NCBI GenBank assembly: GCA_964023205.1
Contig: OZ026845.1
Location: forward strand, 8,752,001-8,816,000
Direction of reading: 5' to 3'
Source of the DNA: Lutraria lutraria
Taxonomy: Eukaryota; Mollusca; Bivalvia; Venerida; Mactridae
DNA: 64,000 nt
Shown here one piece after another: positions 48,601 to 61,036 of the stretch. Numbering within the stretch: position 1 is the first letter of the stretch; each line of letters starts with the position of its first letter. The translations under genes were made by a program, and so were the position numbers. The notes beneath the pieces are model-generated. The model made no database searches, was not told where the DNA came from, and was given only the letters and a program-made list of their open reading frames with translations.

Positions 48601-51600
48601 ATCTGTTGGGAATATTGACAGCGTAGACTTGGATGAAGCGTCTGGTTGTGCAGCTAGTCGCAAGTTTCCCGATGTTTTGTACATGCATAATGACCACGGA
48701 GACCGCCCGAGAATATTTGCCGTTAATGCATCAAATGCCCAGGTCATTGCAGTATTTGAAATAAGGTTAGTTATTTCCCATTGTCAGGTGGTCATAAAAC
48801 ATATACACCTCTTTCAGCCTAGTCAGCGGTTAGAATATGTGTGTAACAGGATTTCGTATTTTGGCAAATCTTGATTAAATTAACTGCAACATTTGTGCAA
48901 CATGAGAATATATTATACACATTGTAATAAAGAGCAACAACAATGTTTTGCATGAAAGGACCATACAACTATTGACCGGTATTTTAAATATGTAGCTGTA
49001 TGTACTATTTTAGCCCGGCTGTACACAATGACTGGGAAGATATTGCAGTAGGCCCATGTTCTGATGGAGGCAGTCAGTCATGTATGTATATTCTGGATGA
49101 CGGTGAATATCACCATGTGGACAAGAGGACAGTATATCGTGTGGTTGAACCAGATCAGCTCATATCACAGACAATTGCACCGGATTCTGTTCTAAAATAC
49201 AAGTACCATTACTTTCCCTACTTTCATTACGCTTTTATGTTGCCAGTATAATAATGTAAATGAAATATTCGTTCGTCTTCGCGACTTTTCGAATGCCATT
49301 TTGCAACACAAATATTCCAAAAAAAGAATGAATGCATGATAAAAAAAACTTGATCGAGGACCCAGTTTTGCCTAAATCTACTACAAATGTACTTGTACTT
49401 TAAATGTATATGTAAAGAGTTCAACGCGCTTAGCACATGGAGTAGTCCTTTTTGTCTAGAATTCATAACTATTCAACATCTATGAATTATTTGTTAGTCC
49501 CAGTCCATACGGGGTAGCACGTTGCAGTGAAAGTGTTAAATGGCAACACGGACCAAAAGCACGTTTATGTATATCTATGATAAACGTGTTTTTACACTAT
49601 CACTGCAACATTTGAATACATGAGATAAATATGATGTGTTAGTTTTCTAAGTACTAATTTTCTACTGTATACACGCCCATTATCTTTTTTAAAAGACATT
49701 TCTTGTTATACATGCATAAAATTCTGGAAATTGTCCATCCAAGAGATGTTCCGAAGTACATTGTTACTCGTACTGTATGTTATTCAAAATAGAACATTAG
49801 TCTTTTACATTGCACAGTCGGATTAACTAAGACCAACTGAAATACGAAATAATTAAAGTAGAAGTACATGATTGTTCTCCTGGTACCATTACTAATCTGC
49901 TCCATTTTTATTTCAGTTGGTCTGAGAGCGCAGCGAATACGATCATGGTAGACAACCACGCCAACGCATTCATAATCAGTAACATTCTTGGTGGACGAGG
50001 GATGATGATACAGTTACCAAACATTGCTTGGGATTCTCCTGATCCAGTCTGGGTGGACTCTGGGTCGTACTTTTCAATGTTCTCAAAACATACAGACCCA
50101 GAAGGTAAGACCTTCAGTAAATTCTTAAATATGATAGTAAAATTGTGAAATTCATAAATGTTAATTTGCAAAATGAAAACGGCATAACAAAAGTCCTTTG
50201 ATGTGTAAAATGAATTCGTGTTGATTCATATCACTTTGCAAGCCACTGTTATTGTGTGGTCTTGTCAAATAGTCCTTCTACAAAGCAACTGTATAGTCTT
50301 TGGAAACATAGACCCGCGATTACGGTATATTTACGGTATATATTATCTTACACAAATTTATACTTTTCTAACTACATGTAATAAGTAAATACGTCGGAAC
50401 TTTTTCACAGGTGGTGATATTAGTTCAGACGGAAATGAAGTTTTGGTGAAGATATCTGGACATGTGTATTACTGGAAAACTTCTGATGGGAATGTCATTG
50501 ATGCTTTGATACATCCAGGGGCTAACATGCCCTACACTGATGTAATTATCACTATACTAGAATATTGATGATAGCTTGCCCTACACTTCGATAATTATCA
50601 CATGTTATATTGGTGATAGCATGCCTACACTTCGGTAATTATCACATGCTTTATTGGTGACAGCATACCATACACTGCGATAATTATCAAATGTTACGTT
50701 GGTGATAGCATACCATACACTGCGATAATTACCAAATGTTACGTTGGTGACAGCATACCATACCATACACTGCGATAATTATCAAATGTTACGTTGGTGA
50801 TAGCATACCATACACTGCGATAATTATCAAATGTTACGTTGGTGATAGCATACCATACACTGCGATAATTATCAAATGTTACGTTGGTGATAGCATACCA
50901 TACACTGCGATAATTGTCAAATGTTACGTTGGTGATAGCATACCATACACTGCGATAATTGTCAAATGTTACGTTGGTGACAGCATACCATACACAGCAG
51001 TAATTATCCTGTTGTCCAATCAGCTTGATGTAACACTATTGCCATTGTCGAGAGAGCAATTTCCGCTCCTATTTTTCTCACAAGTACAACCCCTTATAAT
51101 AGCATCTTTCAGTATTCCGAGAAATGGGGGTTAAAGATAAATGTAAATAAAACTAAGATATGTGTATTGGAAAAGAGGAAGCAAAATAGAACTACTGAAT
51201 TTTTCATTGATGGTAATAAAATTGATTTTGTTGAATCGTTTACATATTTGGGGATAAATTTTAATTACACAGGCATTTTGTCAAGTGCATCAAAAGCACA
51301 ATATGATCAAGCATTAAAAGCCTACCATAATCTACTTGCACTTTTTGATAGAATAAAATTAGATGTTAAAACCAAAATTGTCTTTATTTGATAGCATGGT
51401 AATGCCAATATTATTATACGGCTCAGACGTTTGGGGAGTTTATAACTTTAAATATGCAGAAAACTTCATTTAAAAATTTGTAAATATATATTAGGAGTAA
51501 AAAGACAAACACAAACTTTTGCAATTTATGGAGAGCTCGGCGATATTCCCTAAATATTTTAGCAAAAGAAAGATCAATTAAATTTTGGCACAAAATGAAG

Positions 51601-52576
51601 AAAAATCCTGGTACTCCAATGCATAATATGAAGCTAAACTTAACTAATCAAAATATCAGAAACAGTTGGGCCTCCCGTATAAACTCTATCACTGACGATT
51701 TAGGTTTTTTAAACATTAGAATTAACTTTAATATAACTTTCAATTATATGCCCCCACTTAAAGATTGCGTGATCAATTCATACATGAATGGGATGATTCT
51801 ATTACAAAATTAGTACACCTAAATTAAAATATTAATGTCTTTATAAAAAAAATTGAGTTTGAAGATTATCTAACCATACTAAATAAGGACAGACTAAGAA
51901 AATGTTATAGTTCTTTTAGACTGAGTTCCCATAAATTAGAAATAGAAACTGGGGGATGGGATGGAATCAACTGGGAAAATAGAACATGTAGATTATGCCT
52001 TATGAATGTTGTTGAATCGGAATATCACTTTTTATTATGCTGTCCACTATATAGTAATATTAGAAAAGATTTTTTAGAACATTTTTCCTGCCTAATATTA
52101 ATAAATGTTCCACTTTATAGTCATAAAAAATAAAACCAAAATCATAAAGTAGCAAAATATATTGACCGTGCTATGAATCAAAGAAAAGATACCCTAGAAA
52201 TCTGATACTGTTTCTTTTTATATGTCAAATATTTCAAATGATCACCGTTTTTCTGTATACATTAAATTTGTTTTATTTCTATTTATTGTTTAATCAATTG
52301 TATTATTCTTGTTTAACTTTTTAATATGTCTTTGCCATAAAAAATCCAAATATACTGTAAATGGCCAAAGGCAATTTATCATTGCTGTTCATGCCAATAA
52401 ACTTTGAACTATAATTCATGTATAAGAATTGTATTAAGATCATCCTGAAAGAAACATGACAAACTATATTTCAGGGACGACGTGTGGAGTCAGTTTGTTG
52501 GTCAGCTGATGCTTTAGCATACTATACTCTCTCAGAAGGATCGCATGCTGATCTTTACAAGTACAACAGGGAATAA
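42645..52576 (+). CDS. Secreted protein, possible beta-propeller type
   Basis: Six-exon model: 42645-42708, 48579-48765, 49014-49202, 49917-50104, 50411-50541, 52475-52576; 286 aa, phases matching at each junction (1, 2, 2, 1, 0). Exon 1 encodes a signal peptide (MFVLQFVTISFCVTVVWA) and ends AG|GCAAGT, the consensus of rare GC-AG introns. Exons 2-6 use GT..AG. The mature part has LYMHNDHGDRPRIFAVNA, NDWEDIAVGPC, TVYRVVEP and ALAYYTLSEGSHADLYKYN, blade-like repeats reminiscent of bacterial and animal proteins with a DWEDIAVGP motif. No enzyme activity can be assigned. Likely N-glycosylation sites are NGTS and NASN. Exons 2-6 are strong; exon 1 is less certain, because 5.9 kb of transposon-filled intron separates it. 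AATAAA overlaps the stop codon. Confidence 0.72.
42827..44305. mobile_element. 1.48-kb TIR transposon with GGGGTCA palindromes
   Basis: CCGGTGTAGCATAAAATTTT then GACCCCGT at 42827 onward is mirrored at 44305. The arms pair over about 60 bp with few changes (including TGACCCCAGGGGTCA, itself a palindrome). Beyond that, both arms carry repeated AACGTTAAATTTTGACC-type words for about 170 bp. No transposase frame is seen; a 60-codon frame at 43644-43826 has no known motif, so this is probably non-autonomous. No clear target-site duplication. It lies in intron 1 of the secreted-protein gene. Confidence 0.8.
44634..45171 (+). repeat. 5' LTR
   Basis: 538 bp. TATA box TATATAAG at 44887-44894 and AATAAA at 44975-44980. 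Compared with the 3' LTR it lacks about 18 bp near the start, about 75 bp near 44945, and 7 bp before the end. Confidence 0.88.
45494..46185 (+). pseudogene. Remnant of gypsy-type pol: integrase C-terminal part
   Basis: Recognisable from the MFGREISYPIDVMF and FGWTGPYKI motifs, the usual end of a Ty3/gypsy integrase (the GPY/F module), followed by a C-terminal tail. It is broken by an in-frame TAG at 45530-45532 and by a frameshift at about 45780-45808. No catalytic core upstream. Nonfunctional. Confidence 0.8.
46186..47069. other. LTR-element interior, noncoding
   Basis: AT-rich, no open frame supported. It ends in a strong splice-acceptor-like TCTTGTCTTATTTCTCAG (to 47070), placed just before the zinc-finger ORF. 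Confidence 0.45.
47088..47564 (+). CDS. Accessory two-C2H2-zinc-finger protein of the LTR element
   Basis: 158 aa from the ATG at 47088. The frame extends upstream without an ATG, so this start is preferred. Finger 1: Cys34-x4-Cys39, His53-x4-His58. Finger 2: Cys67-x2-Cys70, His83-x4-His88, with a basic RRYNAKK stretch. The rest is acidic at the start and basic after the fingers (MAQKRKNN). It lies between the integrase remnant and the 3' LTR, where retroelements place env or accessory genes made from spliced RNA, and a CAG acceptor ends 17 bp before the ATG. The frame is uninterrupted although pol is wrecked. The role is unknown; nucleic-acid binding is likely. It could instead be a captured host gene fragment. 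Confidence 0.68.
   Translation: MSLELLDGVDTEVSSFLTDETKRRPFWPNTPTPCPVMECGEEQYNNYSSFQRHWNSKHIPSILVYKCPSCQYKGTRRYNAKKHLADRHQLHHDSVLSTVEPNSRFIDAGVIEPYQFDHKTRMAQKRKNNINPSVAESLVRGGEVCRDQTAVWESENYV
47784..48412 (+). repeat. 3' LTR
   Basis: 629 bp, the fuller copy. TATA box TATATAAG at 48050-48057. Contains about 75 bp (around 48105-48180) absent from the 5' LTR. Confidence 0.88.
50545..51000. repeat. 45-bp minisatellite derived from an exon/intron junction
   Basis: About ten units of GATAATTATCAAATGTTACG + TTGGTGATAGCATACCATAC + ACTGC. The first two or three units are intermediate between this form and the exon 5 donor region (CATGCCCTACACTGAT|GTAATTATC). Lies in intron 5 of the secreted-protein gene. 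Confidence 0.88.
51090..52410 (+). mobile_element. 5'-truncated LINE fragment
   Basis: Broken frames read QYSEKWGLKINVNKTKIC and SFTYLGINF (end of a non-LTR reverse transcriptase), then LLYGSDVWG, YGELG and a Cys-rich end CRLC...EYHFLLCCPLY. The 3' end is AATAAACTTTGAACT. At least one frameshift (about 51385) and several stops. Same strand as the host gene, in intron 5. Confidence 0.78.
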
Positions 52577-55500
52577 AATAATACAACAATCGTTTTGAAT
52601 ATTGTCAGAAATTTCGTAGTTATCAGTAAACAATCCTTTATCAAGCACATGTATCTGGTTACTTGTTAGTAAATATATGTTAGGTTATATATACTAAAAT
52701 AAGTTAACCACAAGAAATACAGCAAAGTCCCTGATCAAGGTTTTCATTATTTGTGGAAACCACTTTTCTAATTTTAGTAATAATGACCTTAACCATGGAA
52801 CCCCCAAAATGCTAGGGATGGGTATTGCAGAAAATTTCGTGTTGTGATATATTGCGATATGCAACACTGTATTGCAATATATTGGGATTGGATTAATGGT
52901 TATTGGATTATTGATATTTTGGATTTTAATTAATATTTCACACATCACTACAAAAAATACAATCCCAAGCTATGTCTTCAAACAACTTGCTATATACAAA
53001 ATAGGCAGCAATTAGTCAATATTTACTAAAGTTATCAAACTGAAACCAATATTTTAACATTCCTACCTGCCCAAGCATTTGCCCACCCCACCATGGAAAT
53101 ATCCCAATACAACATGTAGGCATTATAAATATCATTCTATTTATTATTTCAAAATTATCAGTTTTATAAAATACTTGCTTTATTAAACATTAAAGCAAAG
53201 ATTTTGTGAACAACCTCTGAAAGTTACATACTTTTGAAGTGGAAACAGATGCCCCTCAACATCCCAAAATATTCACTGATACTGTGATACAGGATGGCAC
53301 CAATTATTTTTATCATATTAGTAAGACTAAGATGTAAACAGCAATGTTTGATCAATGTTATACTGACATCTACAAGTACATGTACAATGATGTATTATTG
53401 TTTTGGTTTTAAATACTAGCACATATTTCACATCTATCCCACAGATTCAGTATGTATAAAATGTATAACTAAGTAGTGCTATATGTTAATCATTGCTAAC
53501 AATTGTTTTGGAAATGCCTTGTCTGTATCAAATTCTAGTTAAAAGAACACAATCTGGCTTAAACAGAGTAAGATCAATAAGTAATATGATATTTCAAATC
53601 TTCTAGTTGTAAGTATTACTTAAAACATTATAAAAGCCTAGAGCAGGTGAGACAGTCATATCTGCACTACAGCATATATTTCAATATTAACAAATAATGC
53701 CATAAATGACCATACATAAACAAGTCTTAATAAAGCTGTATAAGTCATCCTCAGAGTTCTGGAATACCTAAAATAATTGACAGATTTATTTACAATGATG
53801 TCATCTAAATATTATCAAGATTTATGCATGGCTAATGAAACAACAAATCGCAGGTCTGGTTTAAATATTTATTTATGCAATACATAGTATCTGACAATGA
53901 TTTTGCATCAAAACAACATTAAATTACATCCAATTATGTATGTTCATGAGTTAGATGATATAATAAATGCTATAACATAGGATGATCACAAAATGATTAA
54001 ATAATATAAGAGACAAGATGGGCCATATTATGTGATATTTCACTTTAAGTCTTGGATCAAATTCTTTTACGACCCAAAACTTTAAAAAAGTCCTTAAATT
54101 TAATGACCAATATTAGTCTACGCATAAAAATAACTTTCATGACTCAAAAACTGCATGCTACAAATTGATTATCAACTCAAAATGCTGTTCGAGGTAAAAA
54201 ATGCATGGAGAAACACAGATGTTTACATGTAACAATGTGGAAAAGCAGACAAGTAAGATTAACAAATTGTTTGTAATTCAACAGTAAAAATTAACAGGTA
54301 AAAATATTGCCCATCTCTTGACATAAAAGTTGAAATCCAGGATCGATAAATATAATCAGTAAGTACTGACATAAACATGAGATAAGACAGTATGTGGAAT
54401 TCATTAGATAAGTATAACTTACATTGTAAATGCAAGTATATAAAAACGTCTAAAGAGTAGCAAAAGACCAACAGAATAATTTTGATAAGCAGACAAATGT
54501 GAAAACTTTGTTATAATTCATGTCAAATGAAATTCCAACTCACATCATACAAATATAGCAACATTTAGATAAATTCAGTTTAATGTTCATAACAATACTA
54601 CAAAAATAAGCAAGGTTTTGATAATATAAGATGTCTCATGGTTTATGGTACACAGAGGGTGTATTTCAGGCGAGTATCATGAGTAAACTATAGACTGAAA
54701 TAGAATGAAATAATGTATCATTGCACTAGCATAATATTATCAGAAAAATTAGATCGACACATAGAAAAATGAATGAAAATGACAATATGGAAAAGGACTA
54801 TACAACAGAATGCTTGTATTCAATGTGTAGCGTATATGTCAACTTGTGACCTTACTGTAACATTTTGGTAACACAGTAAACATAATGGTAAAACACACAA
54901 AGGAAACAATGATGGACATAAAACTGAACTTTTCAGGGTCTGAATAGTTGTATAATAGATTGTTAAATTAAATTTACTAAGACACACACATATGTCTAGA
55001 ACAGTTAACTAGAACTCTAGACTTGTTATCATTAATAATTAAATGTATAGGAGATGCAGATATTTTTTTTTTGCAAATTGAATCCCATTTCGTTATTTGG
55101 AACTAGAATACTGGTAGTTTTCCATGGAGTAATGTTATCAGAAAATATTGATATTAAGATCACCTTTAGGACACTAAGTAAATTAGTAATGGTCTTATTA
55201 CAGTCTTGATATAAAGGTGGTCATTGTCAAGTTAATTTAAGATTAAAGAAGAAAATTGAAAACTAATTGGAAAATAAGTGGTCATTACAATGAGATGGAG
55301 TTTATATTGAAGTGAGATTATATCATATAACATCTTATAAACATAAAAAGGACCATTCTGATACAAACTCATGGTCTAGTGATGACACTTAGCATACCTA
55401 ACAAATGCACGTTTCTAGTTCATCGACTAGAATTTGGAATAACATTAAAAAAAAGTTCAGACTTCAATCTAGAATCAAATAAGAATTAATACTTATGATC

Positions 55501-56703
55501 AAAATAATGATTAACAATAAAAATGATACATCTAAAATCACACAGAATAAAATGAAAGACTGATAGATCCAACAATGTGTAACAACAGAAAAACTGAAGA
55601 GAAAACTTCACAGTATTCACAGTTCAATGAAAGCAAAACAAACAACATAAATACACACAATTGTTCATCCAAAATATATAAGACAGTAAACAATCTGAGC
55701 AATGGATCAGTCACTGCTTCAATCAAATCAGAACGAAATATGCATGTTTCCTTCACGTAAGGTTATCATCTTAACAAATCATTAACATCATCAATCTATG
55801 TGACCTGACCTACACCTAAATCTATAACAAGAGTTTGTCACGAATACATGTGCGCTTGTCAAAACTCGTGAAGACTTGATGAGGACTGTTCAACTTAAAG
55901 AATGGACAAGGCCTTTTCATTACTTTCTGCTGAATCAGGGACCTTAATTAAAGAATGACACAGGGGTCATTTTGCTGGTTATTGAAGTTGAATGATATAA
56001 CTTCAACATTGAGAGAGAATAACTAGAATAAAATGTATTTATCAATCAATAGATTATCTAAAATCCCCCCCCCCCAAACTATTTCTATTTGTCGTCATAA
56101 ATAGTGACTTAAGAAACATAACACAAATTACTGTAATTTGACTGACATAACAGGATGAAAATAAGCCAAGATTTAACACTCATTAAATACCAGTTCGTTG
56201 TAAATTAAAAGGATGTAAGTCAAAATCATATCAATGTTTATGAAAACACCAGTTGTGATTTTAAATTCAGTAAAAAAGATTCAACAAAGATGTGCTCAGG
56301 TATAGAATATAAAATGCTTAAATAGAACTCAAGATTATTACTGATTATTTTGATAGTTTGATTCATGCATTCTAATACATCAGTATGGAAAAAAAGATCC
56401 ATTAGCAGTGAATACTGACTAATGGACGCATTCTTCATATAAGACTTTAGGCTTTTTTGCTTATAGTGAATATAAATGTTAGAAAAAGTTGTTAATATTT
56501 CAAAATCACAGATCTGCTAAAATATTTATCCTGCACATGAATAAAACACTTATCTTAATAATTCCAAACTAGCATGACTAAATATTTGAAAAAACTGTTG
56601 AAAAAAGAAAGCGATCTTTCTACACATCCATTTGTTCTTTTTTAAAACATGACAAAAATTGTTTCCATGGCAATGTCAGTAATACCTATTGAAATTTAAC
56701 TTA
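52577..56703. other. Intergenic; probably includes the UBAP1 3' UTR
   Basis: AT-rich, no coding support. TTTATT words (AATAAA on the minus strand) at 53785-53790 and 53868-53873 are possible but distant polyadenylation signals for UBAP1. A GATATATTGCGATATGCAAC patch near 52845-52880 looks like a dispersed repeat. Poly-C run at about 56065. Confidence 0.4.
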
Positions 56704-59700
56704 TTATGATGATGCAGTCAAAATATCCAGTGTTTTCTCTCTGTCATTGTTTGTATTCACTAGGGCTTCTTTGATCTTATCTCCATTAAATCCCAGCTCC
56801 TGCATCTGTGTGAATAACTCAAGATAAGCACATGCCTGAAAATAACAACATATAATCAGAAAACAAAATACACATGTACAATACTTAACTGGTCCTATAC
56901 AGTCAACTAAGTAACATATGAAATGACCATTTCATAGAAATGTTTACCAAAATAATCTATAATTACAAAATTTTAGCACCACTGTCTGGACTTTCACAAA
57001 ACAAAGAATCACTTACCTGATTCATACTGTTTTTAAACATTAAAAGTGCAGTTTCAGCATGACATATACTGTAGCCTTTCTCAATCAATTGATCGACCAA
57101 ACATAAATATTCCACAACCTACAAAGAAAAATAACACAACTCCATGCATCTAAACAACAGCAAAAATCAAAGTAAACATATTGATAAATTCAGGATCTAA
57201 GTAGAAAGGTTATAAGTAACAAAAATATCAAAAGCTTACGTTTACATTACTGGAAACAAGTAAAGCATGTTTTATTATTCAAGTCATATCTAGGTGTCAT
57301 ATAAGGTACATCATTCAGAACAAGTTCTAATTTCAACAACCACTCTGTCTCATAGCTCATAGATACAATAAAGAACTTAATTCAGAAAAAAATACCATAA
57401 AGTAATTGATTCGGAATATAAAGTTTACTTTGTAATTCAATTAACATTCTTCAAACAGCAAAAATACCTCTTTTTCATCACGCCCAAGTTTGTCAACAGC
57501 TCGAACTACCCTGTCTTTGGGAAAACCCATCATGGCTAATTTATCTACAGAAGACTGAGCTTCTAATGACAGCTGGTTGTATAAATCCACAGGAGCACCA
57601 TCTCGAGGGGACACAGTTGCCTCTGACACTGAGCTAGACTGATCTGTACCTGACCCTGTGGGGGGTAATGGACTGTATCTATTCCATGACTGTAACAAAT
57701 GAGACAACATAGAGATGGTATTTAGTATTACACAATTTCTCAATTCAAATCTAGAGTCAAAGTCCATAGCCTATGATTGACACCAGTTGATAAGAGATAT
57801 TTTGAAATGGTTCATATAACTTTTTTTTTCATAGTAGATACATTACAATGTAGTTATTATGAATTTATGTAAACATATGTACTGAATTCTACATTTGGTA
57901 CTAATCTAAATATTTAATAGAAAAAAATGAGAAACTTATTTCATGAAAAAGTTGAAGGAGCAGAACTTTGCATTTCAAGCAGTATGTTAATTGCTATCTT
58001 ACCTGTTGTGATGATGGTCTTGGTGGGGGAGCTGGAGGTCTCCTTGGTGCTGGGCGTGGTCTACCTGTGTCTTTAATTGTATTTGAACTACTGTCATCAT
58101 CAAAGTGATGCTGATCAAAATTTAACTCTTCTTCAGAATTTCTCACTGATGATTCTTTATCAAGTTTGTCATTATTAGTAAATTGCACATTTAAATTGTT
58201 TCCAATATTTATCTGTGATGCATTGTCATAATTTGGTTCACTTAGTTTAACATAGTTATCTTCAACATTCGCATCCAAGTCAGGAGAATCATTAAATTCA
58301 TGTCTGCTGTATGTGAACGTACGAGGAGGTTTAGGTAATGGTACACGTCTACTAGACATGACTTTAGGAACTTCCGGACTCTGGAATGACATTTTGACAC
58401 CAGTCTGACTCAGCCCAATTTGATCATTAATATCATCAGTGCTTGCACTATTATTTACAGCTTTCATATTTCCTCCAGAAAATGATGGTTCACTTGTACT
58501 ATGTCCAATTGGTGGGAGTGGTTGATTACCAACAAGGTCCCGCCTTGGAGGTATGGGTGGTAAGTCGGCCAGTGATGAGTTAGACTGGCCTACATTAACA
58601 CCATTCTTCAAATCCACCAATTTTAATTCAACATTTTCATACTCTGGATCATCAGATCCTCCATCATTATCACCCTGAATAACCAAATTACCATTAGAAT
58701 TATTTAGAACTGGATCAGCGTGACCTTTAGTTTCATCACAACTCACCTTTCCATTTTCTACTACCACATTTGAAATACCATTACTGGGAACTGGAGATGA
58801 TTTCTTGGTTTCCTCAAGAACACTAGCAAGCTCATCCATTACATTAATTGTTTGTAATTCAAGATTGTTAAACGGATCATCCTCTTTTTCAAACCATCTA
58901 AGATCAATTTCCTTAGATTCAGTACCAGCAGTTATGTTCTTCTCCTCATTTTCATCAGAACTGTAACTAGGCACAGGCTGAAGTATATCAGCTGATATGT
59001 TGGCAATTAAAGGATTTGGTACCATCATATTAACAGAGTCATCTTTTGGTTTTCTTGGAACTATTGGTCTAGGTGCTGGTTGAGGTACCAGCATAGATGA
59101 ATTCTCATAAAGAGGTTCATTTACAGTCTTAGTATTTTCGTATATAGGCTGTTCTGGTTCTGAATTGTTATTCTGTGTATATTCGCCATCTTGTGATGTA
59201 TTTGAAATAGGTTGTCTTAACTTGGCTGCCTCAGACTCCAACCTTTGTCTTTCTTTTTCTGCTGACCATTTCAAAACTGCTTCCTCTACTTCAAATGTGT
59301 ACTGTAATTAAAGGAAAATTAAATGATCAGATTAATCACAAAGAGCTTAAATTAAAAATGTCTCAGAGATGCATAAATATAATATAACTATGAGTTGACA
59401 GTATTACAATACAAAAAAATAATACATACCTCAACATTGAGAGTTTTAGGCTGTAAAGGGTGTTGAAAATCTGGAGGTAAAACAACCTGTAAAAAAACAA
59501 GACAAACAAAATAAATCAGGCTTTTGAAATTAAACTTAAAGACAAATGAGTTAAGCAAATATTTACGCAACAATCTCATCCGCAGGCCTTATATTCTACC
59601 TGCACCATACAGATCAGGTTTGGAGAAACAAGCCAAATGTTGTGATTTAACTTGTTTCATGTCAAGTTACAGTAGATAGTTCCATTCTTCTGACATCTCC

Positions 59701-60363
59701 GAATAAAGAAATAAAATATTTCTCCGAAGTAAAAAAAAATTTTGAATTTGATTATTTTCTGCAACAAATTCCAATTTTGAAAATCTTCAAGTCTGTGTTT
59801 CTAGAAGTATAATTACACATTTTAACACAGAAACAACAAGAATAAATTAAATAAAAGTTAGATAACAAAATATTAATATTAAACATTTGTGTCTGCAGAT
59901 AAAGCACAATTTGCAGCACATTACCTTAGTCGGAGGTCTGAAGTTTGGACCAAGTTTAAATGGGATATCATCCAAGCAATTGGTGGTAAAACTTCCTCCT
60001 GAAAACAGAAAACATTAAATCACATCTTTAATTCTCTAATTTATCTGATACATGTATTTTATTATATACTGTTTATTTAATCTATAGCGTATATATACGC
60101 TATAGATTAAATAAACTGATCACAAAAATGACTTAAACTTTAAAGTAAAGAGAAGGCAATATTGACTTATCATGCACTTAACTTCTTAAGTTGTGTAGAA
60201 CTATTAAAATAATGATGATTCCAGCAATGTTTTTCTTAAAATCTGACATTTAAGTTTTAACAAAAATATATGTGATTTAAAATTTGCATTTAGAGGATGC
60301 TGTGACAAAAAGTCAATTAAGAATAAAGAAGCATTTGAAAACAAACTTACCACCAAATGCCAT
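56704..60363 (-). CDS. ubap1: UBAP1, ubiquitin-binding subunit of ESCRT-I
   Basis: Seven coding exons: 60351-60363 (start), 59925-59998, 59430-59486, 58003-59301, 57468-57689, 57017-57118, 56704-56835; 632 aa (human 502). The N-terminus has the UMA box (NCLDDIPFKLGPNFRPPTK) that docks on other ESCRT-I subunits. A conserved patch, EDDPFNNLELQTI, lies at about 188-200. The C-terminus is the overlapping UBA array (SOUBA): LAMMGFPKDRVVRAV, LIEKGYSICHAE, MQELGFNGDKIKEAL. UBAP1 sorts ubiquitinated membrane cargo into multivesicular endosomes. The 1299-bp exon adds a long insert with four YxN motifs (YEN, YEN, YEN, YDN) and several PxxP stretches (PPIPPRR, PPAPPPRP), possible SH2 and SH3 ligands. 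Identification is by remembered family sequence at both ends. Confidence 0.9.
60071..60116. repeat. 46-bp perfect palindrome
   Basis: The left half begins GTTTATTTAATCTATAGC and the right half ends GCTATAGATTAAATAAAC, with no mismatch and no spacer. It lies in the first coding intron of UBAP1. Confidence 0.9.
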
Positions 60364-60374
60364 TTTTCAAATTC
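60351..60374 (-). other. ubap1: 24-nt micro-exon carrying the UBAP1 start codon
   Basis: Bounded by an acceptor (TTGCAG before 60374) and a donor (GTAAGT from 60350). Contains 11 nt of 5' UTR and codes for MAFG plus one base. Phase 1 fits the next exon. Confidence 0.65.
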
Positions 60375-60429
60375 CTGCAATAAAACAAACACATGAATGA
60401 ATTAATAATAATAACTTCAATTATTCAAT

Positions 60430-60730
60430 TATTCTGTTTTAACCATAACTAGAGCTTTGTCATGGAAGTGACTAATACCCCTGCTGCTGCTTTGACACTA
60501 ATACATTACATACATGTCTAAGTTCAAGGGCACATAATAATTGGATCACTGGGCATGAAAATTGTGTCTTGCACATCTACACTTCATGATGATGGCATAC
60601 TTCAAATTTCATTTCAATCACTTAAGGAATGTGAAATAGAATGCGGACGGACTGCCCGACAGTATGCGAATGGACCGCCTGACAGAGTGACTCCATAACG
60701 ACTGGCTTCATACGTAAATTTATACTTAAA
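60430..60730. repeat. Bivalve-type interspersed repeat
   Basis: Starts AGAGCTTTGTCATGGAAGTG, continues with ACTTCATGATGATGGCATAC and TTCAAATTTCATTTCAATCA, and ends in GACGGACTGCCCGACAG. As I recall, this order is typical of an abundant bivalve interspersed repeat. In the intron between the micro-exon and the 5' UTR exon of UBAP1. Confidence 0.5.
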
Positions 60731-61036
60731 CGGGTATGCCCTGGAAATGATGTGTCTCAAATAGCAATCAAATTGGTATCATTTTAATGCCTAAATCAAT
60801 TTAATGAAAGCCTTGTAAAATATTTATGAAATGTCCTGCTGGTTTACTCAAAATACACATTTCAAGATTTACCAAACCTACTGATTTCGGCCTCAGAAAA
60901 TATTCATTAATTTCACAACTCGACCCTTTCGGGATCTGTCAAAACTGATAATATCATGGGAAATATGTCAACGAACAGTGAAATGGTAACTATTGCTGTC
61001 CGGCGACTTATTTACCTGGTGTATACGCATTTATAC

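Noticed and set aside
48541..50171. Minus-strand frames opposite the secreted-protein exons
   Set aside because: They mirror real plus-strand exons that have correct splice sites and phases.
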